From assembly GCA_025463425.1 (NCBI GenBank), contig JAOBWQ010000269.1:1-36340 (forward strand): a stretch of DNA of 36,340 nucleotides, in the 5' to 3' direction. Source of the DNA: Ilumatobacteraceae bacterium (GTDB lineage: Bacteria > Actinomycetota > Acidimicrobiia > Acidimicrobiales > Ilumatobacteraceae). A program made the translations under genes and the position numbers. Shown here one piece after another: positions 8,662-16,381 of the stretch. Every line of letters starts with the position of its first letter. Positions within the stretch are counted from its first letter, which is position 1. The notes under the pieces were generated by a model, which worked only from the letters and a program-made list of their open reading frames with translations, had not been told where the DNA came from and ran no database searches.

Positions 8662-9114
8662 GTGAGGGGCAGAGGTACGACATGGGTGGTCGTGGCACTC
8701 GCGCTGTCGGCGTGCACGAGACACCAGGTGGGGCCGGCACGGACCTTCGACGACTACGAGCGCAAGAGCCGCACGACAGCGGAGGACGCGTTGTCGTCGG
8801 TGGAGACCGTGCAGCTGCTCGCGACGACAGCCGCCCAGGGCGACGCGTTCGGTCCGTACACGAACGTGAGCATCTCCGAACAGGAGGACAGCCTCGCCGA
8901 CGTGGTCGGTGACTACGGGTCGATCCAGCCGCCGGATGCGCACGCCGACGAGCTCAGGGCTCAGCTGGACGCGCTGCTCTCGTCGGCCACGGATCACGTC
9001 GCCGCCGTGCGCATCGCCGCCCGGCGCGGCACGCTCGCCGGCCTCGATCAGGTCGCCGCACCGCTGGCCGCGGACTCCGACGCGCTCAACGCCTTCCTGG
9101 AAAGCCTGAAGTGA
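8662..9114 (+). CDS. Small predicted lipoprotein, first gene of NRAMP-PRC operon
   Basis: Predicted 150 residues from a GTG start. A basic MRGRG N-terminus, a short hydrophobic stretch and the lipobox LSAC (Cys at 18) indicate a type II signal peptide and a lipid anchor on the outer face of the membrane. The mature part is strongly helical and rich in Ala, Asp and Glu (for example HADELRAQLDALLSSATDHVAAVR), with no motif I can name. Its TGA overlaps the GTG of the transporter by 4 nt (GTGA), so it is cotranscribed and probably coupled. An accessory role in substrate capture or sensing for the transporter is inference from position only. Confidence 0.8.
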   Translation: MRGRGTTWVVVALALSACTRHQVGPARTFDDYERKSRTTAEDALSSVETVQLLATTAAQGDAFGPYTNVSISEQEDSLADVVGDYGSIQPPDAHADELRAQLDALLSSATDHVAAVRIAARRGTLAGLDQVAAPLAADSDALNAFLESLK

Positions 9115-10343
9115 AGAAGGTCCTGGGGGTCGCGCTGGGTGTGCTGACCGCGATCGGCGGCTTCGTCGACATGGGCGACCTCGTCGCCAACGCGGCCACG
9201 GGTGCCCGCTTCGACATGAACCTGGCGTGGGTCGTGATCGTCGGAGTGTTCGGCATCATCGTCTACGCCGAGATGAGCGGCCGCGTCGCTGCACTGTGCG
9301 GCCGACCCGTCTTCGATCTCGTGCGCGAGCGGCTGGGCGCCAGGTTCGGGATGGCGAACATGCTTGCGTCGTTCTTCATCAACTTCCTCACCCTCACCGC
9401 GGAGATCGCCGGCGTCGCGCTGGCGATCTCGCTGGCCTCGAGCGTCAACTACTTCTTCATCATCCCGGTCGTCGCCGTCCTCGTGTGGCTGGTGTGCTGG
9501 CGGATGCCGTTCCAGTTGATGGAGCGGGTGTTCGGGTTGCTCGGCCTGTGCCTGCTCGTCTTCGCCGTTGCCGTTTGGAAGATCGGCCCGGACTGGAACA
9601 CGCTCTTCTCCGCCACCGCCCATCCGCACGTGCCCGGGTCGGAGAACGTCTTCACGTACGCCTACTTCGGCATCGCCCTGTTCGGGGCGGCGATGACACC
9701 GTACGAGGTGTTCTTCTTCTCGAGCGGCGCGGTCGAAGACGGATGGACGAAGAAGGATCTCGGCGAGAACAAGATCAACGTCCTGATCGGCTTCCCGCTC
9801 GGTGCAGCGTTGTCGCTGGCGATCATGGCGTGCGCGCACCTCGTCCTCGCCCCTCGTCACATCATCGTCGAACAGCTCTCTCAGGTCGCGTTGCCCGTGG
9901 CATCCGCGGTCGGGCGGCTCGGTCTGGCGATCGTGCTCATCGGCATCTTCGCAGCCACGTTCGGCGCCGCGTTGGAAACCTCGCTCTCCGCCGGCTACGT
10001 CGTCGCCCAGTACCTCGGCTGGCCGTGGGGCAAGCGCGGCAGTCCGCGCGAAGCGACCCGGTTCCACGTCGTGGTGCTGATGTCGATCGCCGCCGCCGCC
10101 CTGTTCGGGCTCACCGGGGTGGACCCGGTGAAGGTGACCGAGTACTCGATCGTTCTGTCCGCAGCTGCGCTGCCGCTCACCTACTTCCCGATCCTGGTGA
10201 TCGCCAACGATCCGCGTTACATGGGCCCCGACCACACCAACGGCCGGTTCCTCAACGCGATCGCCACCGTCTACCTGGTCATCCTCGTCGTGGTCGCGAT
10301 CGCCACCATCCCGCTGATGATCATCACCAAAGGAGGGTCATGA
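9111..10343 (+). CDS. NRAMP-family divalent metal transporter, divergent clade
   Basis: Predicted 410-residue membrane protein with about 11 helices; NRAMP proteins move Mn, Fe or other divalent cations, usually with protons. Helix 1 carries D20-M-G-D23 where canonical members have DPGN: the first Asp is kept, Pro becomes Met and the metal-binding Asn becomes Asp. Helix 6 reads GAAMTPYEVFF around M195-E199, where MntH-type proteins have MPHN/MPHV; the Met is kept. Other family-like features are YAEMSGRVAALCGRPVFDLVRERLG after helix 2 and FFFSSGAVEDGW after helix 6. It starts at GTG overlapping the lipoprotein stop and ends in ATGA overlapping the next gene. Family membership is firm; metal specificity is open and might differ from MntH. 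Confidence 0.88.
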   Translation: MKKVLGVALGVLTAIGGFVDMGDLVANAATGARFDMNLAWVVIVGVFGIIVYAEMSGRVAALCGRPVFDLVRERLGARFGMANMLASFFINFLTLTAEIAGVALAISLASSVNYFFIIPVVAVLVWLVCWRMPFQLMERVFGLLGLCLLVFAVAVWKIGPDWNTLFSATAHPHVPGSENVFTYAYFGIALFGAAMTPYEVFFFSSGAVEDGWTKKDLGENKINVLIGFPLGAALSLAIMACAHLVLAPRHIIVEQLSQVALPVASAVGRLGLAIVLIGIFAATFGAALETSLSAGYVVAQYLGWPWGKRGSPREATRFHVVVLMSIAAAALFGLTGVDPVKVTEYSIVLSAAALPLTYFPILVIANDPRYMGPDHTNGRFLNAIATVYLVILVVVAIATIPLMIITKGGS

Positions 10344-10753
10344 CCGACGGCCGTGTCCTGCACGCCACGCTCGATCTCCTCGACCGGCAGCTCCTCGACC
10401 GCGACGGCGTCCTGTGCGGCAACGTCGACGACCTCGAGATCCAGCGCGACGACACCACGGGTGAGATGTTCGTCACCGCGCTGCTCACCGGTCCTGGCAT
10501 CCTCGCCTACCGCCTCGGTGCACGCCGGCTCGGTCGATGGACCCAGCGGGCCAACCGCCGCCTCCACGACGACGACGCGCCCGGCGCGCTGACCGATCGC
10601 ACCCGCATCCCGATCGAGCTCGCCCAGCAGATCGGACCGAGCATCAGCGTGGCCGTGGGCGCCGACGACCTCGCCAGCCACGACGCCGAGCGATGGGCGC
10701 TCGCCCACATCATCGACCACATCCCCGGGAACGCCAGCCGTGCGCCTCAGTGA
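10340..10753 (+). CDS. PRC-barrel-like cytosolic protein in NRAMP operon
   Basis: Predicted 137 residues. The first ~50 residues (ATLDLLDRQLLDRDGVLCGNVDDLEI) fit the PRC-barrel pattern of a short beta strand, a D.DG turn and a strand ending in a conserved V.DLE; a second stretch near RIPIELAQQIG could be the barrel's closing strand. PRC-barrels bind RNA or proteins (RimM, photosynthetic reaction-centre H subunit). A basic helix (GARRLGRWTQRANRR) sits in the middle. The ATG overlaps the transporter stop as ATGA, behind a strong AAGGAGGGT ribosome site. It is the third gene of the operon. A cytosolic partner or sensor of the transporter is a reasonable inference. Confidence 0.75.
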   Translation: MTDGRVLHATLDLLDRQLLDRDGVLCGNVDDLEIQRDDTTGEMFVTALLTGPGILAYRLGARRLGRWTQRANRRLHDDDAPGALTDRTRIPIELAQQIGPSISVAVGADDLASHDAERWALAHIIDHIPGNASRAPQ

Positions 10754-11060
10754 TCTGCTCGACTACTCGGTCCTCGACAGCGACGGCACCGACCTCGGCA
10801 GGGTCAGTGACGTGCGCATCGTGCAAGACGGCCCGATCGTGCGCGGAGTGCAGGCTGCCTTCCGCGTCGACGCGCTGGTCGTCGGACGAGGCGGCCTCGC
10901 CGAACGGCTCGGCTACGTGCGCGCCCGAGTGCAGGGTCCGTGGTTGCTGCGCGTGCTCTTCACGCGCCTCGAACAGAGGGCGCACATCGTCGAGGTCGAC
11001 CGGATCGACCACTGGGACGACGACGAGGCGGTCATCCGTCTGCGCAAGGTTGGTCACTGA
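10740..11060 (+). CDS. PRC-barrel domain protein, last gene of NRAMP operon
   Basis: Predicted 106 residues from a GTG that overlaps the previous gene by 14 nt. The start, MRLSDLLDYSVLDSDGTDLGRVSDVRI, is a textbook PRC-barrel opening (strand, D.DG..LG.V.D). The middle VQAAFRVDALVVGRGGLAERLGYV and the end HIVEVDRIDHWDDDEAVIRL supply the remaining strands. The repeated PRC theme in two adjacent genes suggests duplication followed by divergence. There is no membrane segment. A role in regulating or assembling the neighbouring NRAMP transporter is inferred from the overlapping gene order only. Confidence 0.82.
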   Translation: MRLSDLLDYSVLDSDGTDLGRVSDVRIVQDGPIVRGVQAAFRVDALVVGRGGLAERLGYVRARVQGPWLLRVLFTRLEQRAHIVEVDRIDHWDDDEAVIRLRKVGH

Positions 11061-11144
11061 TCGTCAGCAAATCTCGTTCGAGCTGCGCTGCACCACGCTC
11101 TGCGGTGTGCCCAGTGGCTCAAGAAGACACGGTCACTCCGTGGA

Positions 11145-11156
11145 TAGCTTTTCCGA
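11145..11156 (+). promoter_or_regulatory. Candidate leaderless promoter for the 114-residue gene
   Basis: TAGCTT (TANNNT, 11145-11150) stands 6 nt before GTG 11157 and no ribosome site lies between. That spacing would put the transcription start at the GTG. A short hairpin, CACGG-tcact-CCGTG (11128-11142), lies just upstream and could terminate the NRAMP operon or bind a regulator. Confidence 0.35.
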
Positions 11157-11501
11157 GTGAAGATTTCGGCCGCGCGACGCAGGATGTCCGCGCGACGCAA
11201 CGAGCTGGCGCTGCTCGTCGCGCACCGGACTCCGCGTCGCAAGCCGGGCCGGTTCGCCATTCACATCGTCAACGTGGGTGTCGTCTCCGCCCGGGCCGCT
11301 TCATGGCGCGTCGAAGGACCGTCGTCCAGCCCGACCCGTCTCGACAACCTCGTCCAGGACCTCCCCGGCGAGATCGCACCCGGGGACGACATCACCGTTG
11401 CAACGGTCGAACCCGACGAGGTTCGAGATCCGATGCACGTCGTGTTGCGTTGGGTGCAGCCATCCGGAATGGTCGACGAGTCCAGCCAGATGATCCAGTA
11501 G
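11157..11501 (+). CDS. Conserved-looking protein of unknown function
   Basis: Predicted 114 residues. I do not recognise the family. After a basic N-terminus (ISAARRRMSARR) it shows alternating strands, GRFAIHIVNVGVVSARAASWRVEG, DDITVATVEPDEV and HVVLRWVQPSG, that look like a small beta sandwich of the kind found in immunoglobulin-like or CARDB-type domains. There is no signal peptide or membrane helix. Third codon positions are G/C-rich, supporting a real gene. The long opposite-strand ORF at 11261-12016 is its shadow. It stands between the NRAMP operon and a Cys-rich gene, with 96 nt of upstream spacer. Confidence 0.6.
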   Translation: MKISAARRRMSARRNELALLVAHRTPRRKPGRFAIHIVNVGVVSARAASWRVEGPSSSPTRLDNLVQDLPGEIAPGDDITVATVEPDEVRDPMHVVLRWVQPSGMVDESSQMIQ

Positions 11502-11551
11502 CGGCGCAAGAGCTGCGCGAGCACACGGTCTGGTGGCGGGCGGCTCAGGGT

Positions 11552-11965
11552 ATGACTTCCCGCATGAACGACACCAGCAGTGAACCAGCGAGCATCGAAG
11601 CCTCGACCGTCACCGAGGTCCTCTCCGCATACGCCGAGGGTGGATTCACCGGTGAGTTCTCCGCGGTCGAAGGGGCACAGCTCGAGTGCCATTCGTGCGA
11701 CACCACGGTCGGTGCCGACGAGGTCGTGATGAGCTCGCTGCGCCGGCTCGAGGGCGCGTCCGATCCCGCCGACATGGTCGCGGTTGTCGCGCTGACCTGT
11801 CCGGCATGTGGCGCTCGCGGCGCGACGGTGCTGGCGTTCGGGCCGGCCGCGTCTGCTGAGGACTCCGATGTCCTCGGCGCCCTGCGCGATCACCGCCACG
11901 ACGTGCACGCTCCTGGCAACTCGGCGCCCGGCGAGGTCGCCGGCGACGACACCGCAACCGCCTGA
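11552..11965 (+). CDS. Conserved hypothetical protein with two CxxC zinc-ribbon knuckles
   Basis: Predicted 137 residues (ATG 11564 is an alternative start). The core has two Cys pairs, CHSC near residue 49 and CPAC near residue 86, separated by SSLRRLEGASDPADMVAVVALT, then GARGATVLAFGPAASAEDSDVLGAL. This resembles a small actinobacterial family of unknown function that I know only as conserved hypothetical. The two knuckles could bind one zinc. No catalytic motif, signal or membrane helix is visible. The C-terminal tail (HRHDVHAPGNS) is likely disordered. It is followed 49 nt later by the DUF72 gene and may share its transcript. Confidence 0.72.
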   Translation: MTSRMNDTSSEPASIEASTVTEVLSAYAEGGFTGEFSAVEGAQLECHSCDTTVGADEVVMSSLRRLEGASDPADMVAVVALTCPACGARGATVLAFGPAASAEDSDVLGALRDHRHDVHAPGNSAPGEVAGDDTATA

Positions 11966-12014
11966 GTCGCGCCTCGACATCGGGGACGTTCGCGAGGTGA
12001 GCATTGACGAAGGC

Positions 12015-12767
12015 ATGCGTCGCGGCGTCGCCCGGGTCGGGTGTTCCGGTTGGCACTATCGGGATTGGCGTGGCCTCGTGTACCCAGAGGCGCTGCGACC
12101 TGCCGACTGGTTCGGCTACTACACGCTGCTCTTCGACACGGTCGAGCTGAACAACACCTTCTATCGGCTGCCCACGCCCGAGGCCGCCGACGCCTGGGCA
12201 GAGCAGGCGCCTGCCGGCTTCCTGTACGCGCTGAAGCTCGGCCAGTTCGGATCGCATCGCAAGAAGCTGATCGACGCCCGCACCTGGCTGCCCAACCACC
12301 TCGATCGGGCCCGACGACTCGGACCCACGATGGGCCCGACAGTGGTGCAACTTCCACCCCACTGGAAGCGCAACACCGCACGGCTCGACGAGTTCCTGAC
12401 CGTCGCGCCCAACGATGTGCGGTGGGTGGTCGAGGTACGTGATCCGTCATGGCTCCACGAAGAGACCTACGCCGTCCTCCGCCGTCACGGCGCAGCGCTG
12501 TGCCTCCACGACCTCATCGACGGCCACCCGTTCGAGATGACCACAGGATGGACCTACGTTCGCTTCCACGGCCCCGACGCCGTCCGCAACCCGTACCGCG
12601 GTCGATACGGCGCTGCACTCCTCGAGCCGTGGGCAGAGCGGTTGAACGCGGTCCTCGACGCTGGACACGACGTCTACTGCTACTTCAACAACGACTACGA
12701 CGGCGCCGCGGTCGCCGATGCGCAATGGCTACGACATGCGATCGACCCCAGCTCCCGTTGGGGTTGA
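12015..12767 (+). CDS. DUF72 family protein (TIM-barrel, YecE-like)
   Basis: Predicted 250 residues. DUF72 proteins are TIM-barrel proteins of unresolved biochemical role, often linked to nucleic acid or metal repair contexts. Hallmarks: ARVGCSGWHYRDWRG at the start, FDTVELNNTFYRLPTPEAADAWAEQAP, LGPTMGPTVVQLPPHWKRN, VRWVVEVRDPSWL and YVRFHGPDA, ending with CYFNNDYDGAAVADAQWLR. The start is uncertain: ATG 12015 is used here; GTG 11997 in the same frame is possible and has a GGGGAC upstream. The end is convergent with the FtsX gene, only 15 nt apart. Confidence 0.88.
   Translation: MRRGVARVGCSGWHYRDWRGLVYPEALRPADWFGYYTLLFDTVELNNTFYRLPTPEAADAWAEQAPAGFLYALKLGQFGSHRKKLIDARTWLPNHLDRARRLGPTMGPTVVQLPPHWKRNTARLDEFLTVAPNDVRWVVEVRDPSWLHEETYAVLRRHGAALCLHDLIDGHPFEMTTGWTYVRFHGPDAVRNPYRGRYGAALLEPWAERLNAVLDAGHDVYCYFNNDYDGAAVADAQWLRHAIDPSSRWG
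12745..12764. terminator. Hairpin at the DUF72/FtsX convergence
   Basis: ACCCCA-gctcccgt-TGGGGT forms a 6-bp stem with an 8-nt loop at the very end of the DUF72 gene, followed by the palindrome CCGGCGCCGG (12768-12777) in the 15-nt gap. Either could end transcription in both directions. The call rests on structure and position only. Confidence 0.35.
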
Positions 12768-12782
12768 CCGGCGCCGGCCTCG

Positions 12783-15059
12783 TCAGTCGTTGCGGACCAT
12801 CTCGGGGGCAGTGGTGCGCCGCAGCAGGGGAAGCGTCGAGCCGATGATCGCGAAGGATGCGAGGACCCCGCCGACGACGAGTCCGTAGTAGCCGAGGCTC
12901 GGTGCTTGCAGGGTCTGGCCCAGCTGCGCATGCAGGAAGAGGCCCGCAGTGAGCAACCCAGCGGCGGCGGCCACGATGACGCTGATGACGAGCGGAACGG
13001 CGGCTTCGAGGCTCACCACTCGGCGCAGCATCCCCAGCGGTACACCAGTGAGCCGCAGCAGGCTGAACGGTCGGCGACGCTCCGACAGACCGCCGGCGAT
13101 GCTGACGGACAGGCTGCATCCGGCGATGGGCAGGCTCGTCAGCAGCACCACGTTGGCGAGCTGCTGGTAACGGTCGATCAGCCTCGTGTTGCGAGCTCTG
13201 CCCTCACTGATCGTCTCCGGTGCGAAGCCCACGGACTTCGGGAAGACGCCCTCGAGGGTCGTTCGGGCTCGCTCGATCGCGGACCTGGAGGCGTCCGTGC
13301 TGACGAGCACCGTCTCGATCGGCATCTCGGCGAGCTCGTCTGCTGACACGTCGGCTGCCGGCCAAGTGATCTCGGACATCGGCGTCGACTTGTCGATCAC
13401 TGCGCCCCCGAAGTCCACGACGACTGCAACGACTGCGGCGCCGGCGGTGCAACGACCGAGCGCGGGCACTGCGGCCAGCTCCGCGCACGCGACGTATTCG
13501 GGCGGCCGCCCGGAGGGACCCTTGACGGGGTTGGGATCGGAATGGATGGCGGCCACACCTTGAACGCCGGGGATCGATGTCAGTTCGTTCTGCGCGTCGG
13601 CGGGGATCATCGTCGGCGCATCTTCCCGGTCGAAGTCACGGACGATGGTGCCGCGCGAGATCGCTGTGCTGTCGGCGACGCCCGCGTTGTACGCGACGAT
13701 CGTGGTGATGATGCCGATCGTGCACGTCGCGACGAACACGGCGAGGACCAGCCCGCTGACGGCGCGGAAGGCGGCCTGCGGGTTGTCGCTGAGCCGTCGC
13801 GCGGCGATGAGTCCGGCGGGTCGGCGGGCGCGTCGAGCAGTCATTCGGGAGCCGAGGTAGGTCAGCCACGGTCCGGCGACGACGAGGCCGATCATGACTG
13901 CGAACACGCCGGCCAGGTAGGCGTAGGCCTGGTCGATGGAAGCCCAGCTGCTGCGAATGTCGCTGAACGACGCGAGGTAGGTCAGCCAGGCAATGCCGGC
14001 GAGCATCAAGACCAGCCGGCGCGGTCGGGGCGGGCGGGGCGTGGTGCGACGGCTGACGCCGAGCGGCGAGATGTTCACCCGGCGGAGCGCGATCCGCGCG
14101 GCCACGGCGGCAGCAACGGGCACCCCGACCCCGACGAGCACGATGTTCGCCGGACTGAGCGTGAGGTCACTGGTGAAGAACCGCTCACCGGAGAACGGGA
14201 CTCGCGAGATGAGTGGCCGAGCCACGCCGAAGAGCAGGAAGCCCAGCGCGACGCCGACGATCGTCGCGACGCACGACTCGACGGTGGAGATCGTCGAGAT
14301 CTGTCGCGGCGTCGCTCCGACGAGGCGCATCGCCGCGAAGCGTTGCTCGCGTCGAGCGGCCGACAAGCGGGTCGCGCCGCCGATGAAGATCAGCACCGGG
14401 AAGAGCAACGCCGCGGCCACCACGGACAGGACGAGCGTCATCCCGTCGGAGTCCGTGCCCACCGTCGGCGCACAGCTGCCCGTGCAGGCACTGGGCGACG
14501 TCGTGCTGATCTCGGTGATCTCGTGGGCGAAGGGCTCGTTGCGAAGCGATGCCACATCTCGGCCGATCACGATGACCAGTGAGTCCGGCGCGGGAAGTGC
14601 CTCCGCGCCGATGATGCCGACCTGGACACCGGGATATCGATTCCCCAACTGCGCCGCAGGTGTGTCGCGCAGGAGCTTCGCGAGTTCCGGGGACGCGTAG
14701 AACTGGCCAGGCGCAGGCAGCGATGAAATGCCGGGGGGAACCGGTGTGTCGGGACCGGTTGCGGCGACATCGACCCGAGCGATCTCCTTGCCGGCGAAGG
14801 TGTCGCCCTGCAGTCGCCACCACAACGGATCGGCCGTCGTGCCGGCGGTCGTTCGGCCCGCAGTTCCACTCGTCGCGGCGCCTGGGTAGCCAGTCTCCAG
14901 CCAGGCGTAGCGCTCGTTCTGCGTGCCGAATGCGTTCGTGCTGGCCAGGGTCGACAGCAGCAGGGCCGATCCGATCGCCACCGCGATCGCGATGAGCGCC
15001 AGCCGGGTGATGGCCTCGCGTCCGCCTGCGACCGCCAGCCGGAGTCCGAGTCGCATCAT
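12783..15059 (-). CDS. ABC transporter permease with two FtsX domains
   Basis: Predicted 758 residues. The first helix (~18-45, LALIAIAVAIGSALLLSTLA) is followed by a ~170-residue extracytoplasmic region, then an FtsX core beginning REQRFAAMRLVGATPRQISTI; a second core comes near the C-terminus, SERRRPFSLLRLTGVPLGMLRRVVSLEA, with the usual closing helices. About ten membrane helices in total. Permeases of this class pair with LolD/MacB-type ATPases and mediate lipid or peptide export, or resistance sensing, rather than ordinary import. ATGATG at 15059 overlaps the TGA of the ATPase. The PadR gene heads the operon. Substrate is unknown. Confidence 0.9.
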   Translation of the reverse strand: MMRLGLRLAVAGGREAITRLALIAIAVAIGSALLLSTLASTNAFGTQNERYAWLETGYPGAATSGTAGRTTAGTTADPLWWRLQGDTFAGKEIARVDVAATGPDTPVPPGISSLPAPGQFYASPELAKLLRDTPAAQLGNRYPGVQVGIIGAEALPAPDSLVIVIGRDVASLRNEPFAHEITEISTTSPSACTGSCAPTVGTDSDGMTLVLSVVAAALLFPVLIFIGGATRLSAARREQRFAAMRLVGATPRQISTISTVESCVATIVGVALGFLLFGVARPLISRVPFSGERFFTSDLTLSPANIVLVGVGVPVAAAVAARIALRRVNISPLGVSRRTTPRPPRPRRLVLMLAGIAWLTYLASFSDIRSSWASIDQAYAYLAGVFAVMIGLVVAGPWLTYLGSRMTARRARRPAGLIAARRLSDNPQAAFRAVSGLVLAVFVATCTIGIITTIVAYNAGVADSTAISRGTIVRDFDREDAPTMIPADAQNELTSIPGVQGVAAIHSDPNPVKGPSGRPPEYVACAELAAVPALGRCTAGAAVVAVVVDFGGAVIDKSTPMSEITWPAADVSADELAEMPIETVLVSTDASRSAIERARTTLEGVFPKSVGFAPETISEGRARNTRLIDRYQQLANVVLLTSLPIAGCSLSVSIAGGLSERRRPFSLLRLTGVPLGMLRRVVSLEAAVPLVISVIVAAAAGLLTAGLFLHAQLGQTLQAPSLGYYGLVVGGVLASFAIIGSTLPLLRRTTAPEMVRND

Positions 15060-15766
15060 CGCGGCGACCTGAGCAGCGAGGCGACGGTGCCGTCGCGGAC
15101 GATGATCTCGCGATCTGCGTATGCCGCGATGCGCGGCTCGTGGGTGACCAGGACCACGGTGGCGCCCTGATCCCGAGCAGCGCCGATGAGGAGCTCCATC
15201 ACCTGCTCGCCGGCGAGTGAGTCCAACGAACCCGTCGGCTCATCGGCGAACACGACGTCGGGTTTGGCGACGAGCCCTCTCGCCAACGCGACGCGTTGCG
15301 CCTGCCCTCCCGACAGCTCACCCGAGCGGCGCTTCTCCAACCCGCCGAGGTCGAGCCGGTCGAACCAGCCCCGCGCCTCGTTCAATGCTGCGCCCCGCCC
15401 GGTGCCGTTGAGCAGCAGTGGGAGCGCGACGTTCTCCTCGGCCGTCAGCTCCGGCACGAGCTGGCCGAACTGGAACACGAACCCGAATCGTCGCCGCCGG
15501 AGCGCACTGCGATGGGCTTCGCGCATGGTGTCGAGGCGTGCGCCGTCGAAGTGCACTTCGCCGGAATCGGGCACGAGGATGCCGGCCAGGCAGTGCAGCA
15601 ACGTCGACTTGCCGGACCCGCTCGGCCCCATGATCGCCAGCAGCTCTCCGCGCTCGATCGCCACTGATGCGCCGCGCAGCGCCGGCGTGTCGCCGAACGA
15701 CAGATGCAGGTCGCGCGCCTCGAGCAGCGGAGTCACGGATGGATTCACAGACACGACGGCGCTCAT
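15056..15766 (-). CDS. ABC transporter ATP-binding protein (LolD/MacB type)
   Basis: Predicted 236 residues, the normal length for a stand-alone nucleotide-binding domain. Walker A is GPSGSGKS (47-54), signature LSGGQAQRVALARGL, Walker B VVFADEPTGSLD, and the H-loop is VLVTHEPRIAAYADR. The Q-loop region FVFQFGQLVPELTAEENVALPLLL is typical of the MacB/LolD branch. ATG 15766 overlaps the padR stop (ATGA), and the stop overlaps the permease start. The track's extra 93 residues upstream are the padR gene in another frame. It powers the adjacent FtsX permease. Confidence 0.93.
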   Translation of the reverse strand: MSAVVSVNPSVTPLLEARDLHLSFGDTPALRGASVAIERGELLAIMGPSGSGKSTLLHCLAGILVPDSGEVHFDGARLDTMREAHRSALRRRRFGFVFQFGQLVPELTAEENVALPLLLNGTGRGAALNEARGWFDRLDLGGLEKRRSGELSGGQAQRVALARGLVAKPDVVFADEPTGSLDSLAGEQVMELLIGAARDQGATVVLVTHEPRIAAYADREIIVRDGTVASLLRSPR

Positions 15767-16287
15767 GCGCCGATCTCCGTCGCCAGTGCCGCAAGCCGGG
15801 ACGACGTCAGATCGATCCAGCGGAGGTCGGCCTCGAGGTGGAACAGGCCGTGGTCGGCGAGCAGCGCGTCGACCAGGCTCGAGCTCCGTCGCAGCTCGGT
15901 GAGCTCGCGCATGCGGCCGAGGTGGGCTGCCCGCTGAGTGTCGAGATACTGCTCGGCCGACCGGCCCGACATCAGCGCCAGCACGACCTTCACGAACAGC
16001 AGGGTCTGGAGGTGTGGCTCCGGGGCAACGGGTTCGGCGAGCCATGCCTCCAACTCGCTGACGCCCTCGTCGGTGATGATGTACCGCTTGCGATCGGGCC
16101 CGGCGCCTGGCTCTGCATCGGATGCGACGACCTTGCCGTCACGAGCCAGCCGTCCGAGCGTCGAGTACACCTGGCCGAACGGGAGTGGCTTGCCGCGACC
16201 GAACAGGGTGTCGTAGTCACGCTTGAGGTCGTACCCATGACTGGGTTCTCGTTCGAGCAATCCGAGCAATGCAAGCGGAACGTTCAT
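15763..16287 (-). CDS. PadR-family transcriptional regulator
   Basis: Predicted 174 residues. The N-terminal winged helix runs from MNVPLALLGLLEREPSHGYDLKRD to FGQVYSTLGRLARDGKVV, then the wing (GPDRKRYIITDEGVSELEAWL). The C-terminal half is a dimerisation coiled coil (YLDTQRAAHLGRMRELTEL), as in the longer PadR subfamily. PadR proteins repress exporters and detoxification genes and commonly repress themselves. Its start codon is embedded in an inverted repeat and sits 7 nt after a TATACT element, consistent with a leaderless autoregulated transcript. It overlaps the ABC ATPase by 4 nt; the three-gene operon padR-ATPase-FtsX is evident. Confidence 0.92.
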   Translation of the reverse strand: MNVPLALLGLLEREPSHGYDLKRDYDTLFGRGKPLPFGQVYSTLGRLARDGKVVASDAEPGAGPDRKRYIITDEGVSELEAWLAEPVAPEPHLQTLLFVKVVLALMSGRSAEQYLDTQRAAHLGRMRELTELRRSSSLVDALLADHGLFHLEADLRWIDLTSSRLAALATEIGA

Positions 16288-16302
16288 ACCTCGGAGTATA
16301 CA
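16286..16302. promoter_or_regulatory. PadR-type operator with overlapping divergent promoters
   Basis: ATAC-ctcgga-GTAT is an inverted repeat covering the padR start codon. On the minus strand, TATACT (16300-16295) is a good -10 placed 7 nt before ATG, with a TTGTCA-like -35 about 19 nt upstream. On the plus strand TATACA (16297-16302) is a possible -10 for the sigma gene. A bound PadR dimer would block both. Confidence 0.45.
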
Positions 16303-16381
16303 TCGAGTGAATAGTCGCGTGACAACTCGTGAGGCATGGCAACCTTTCGGCTTGGTCGGAGCGTGGAAGAGGTCAGTGGAC

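Noticed and set aside
9048-10235. 395-residue minus-strand ORF over the NRAMP gene
   Set aside because: Arg/Asp/Glu-rich shadow; the opposite strand has a coherent 11-helix membrane protein.
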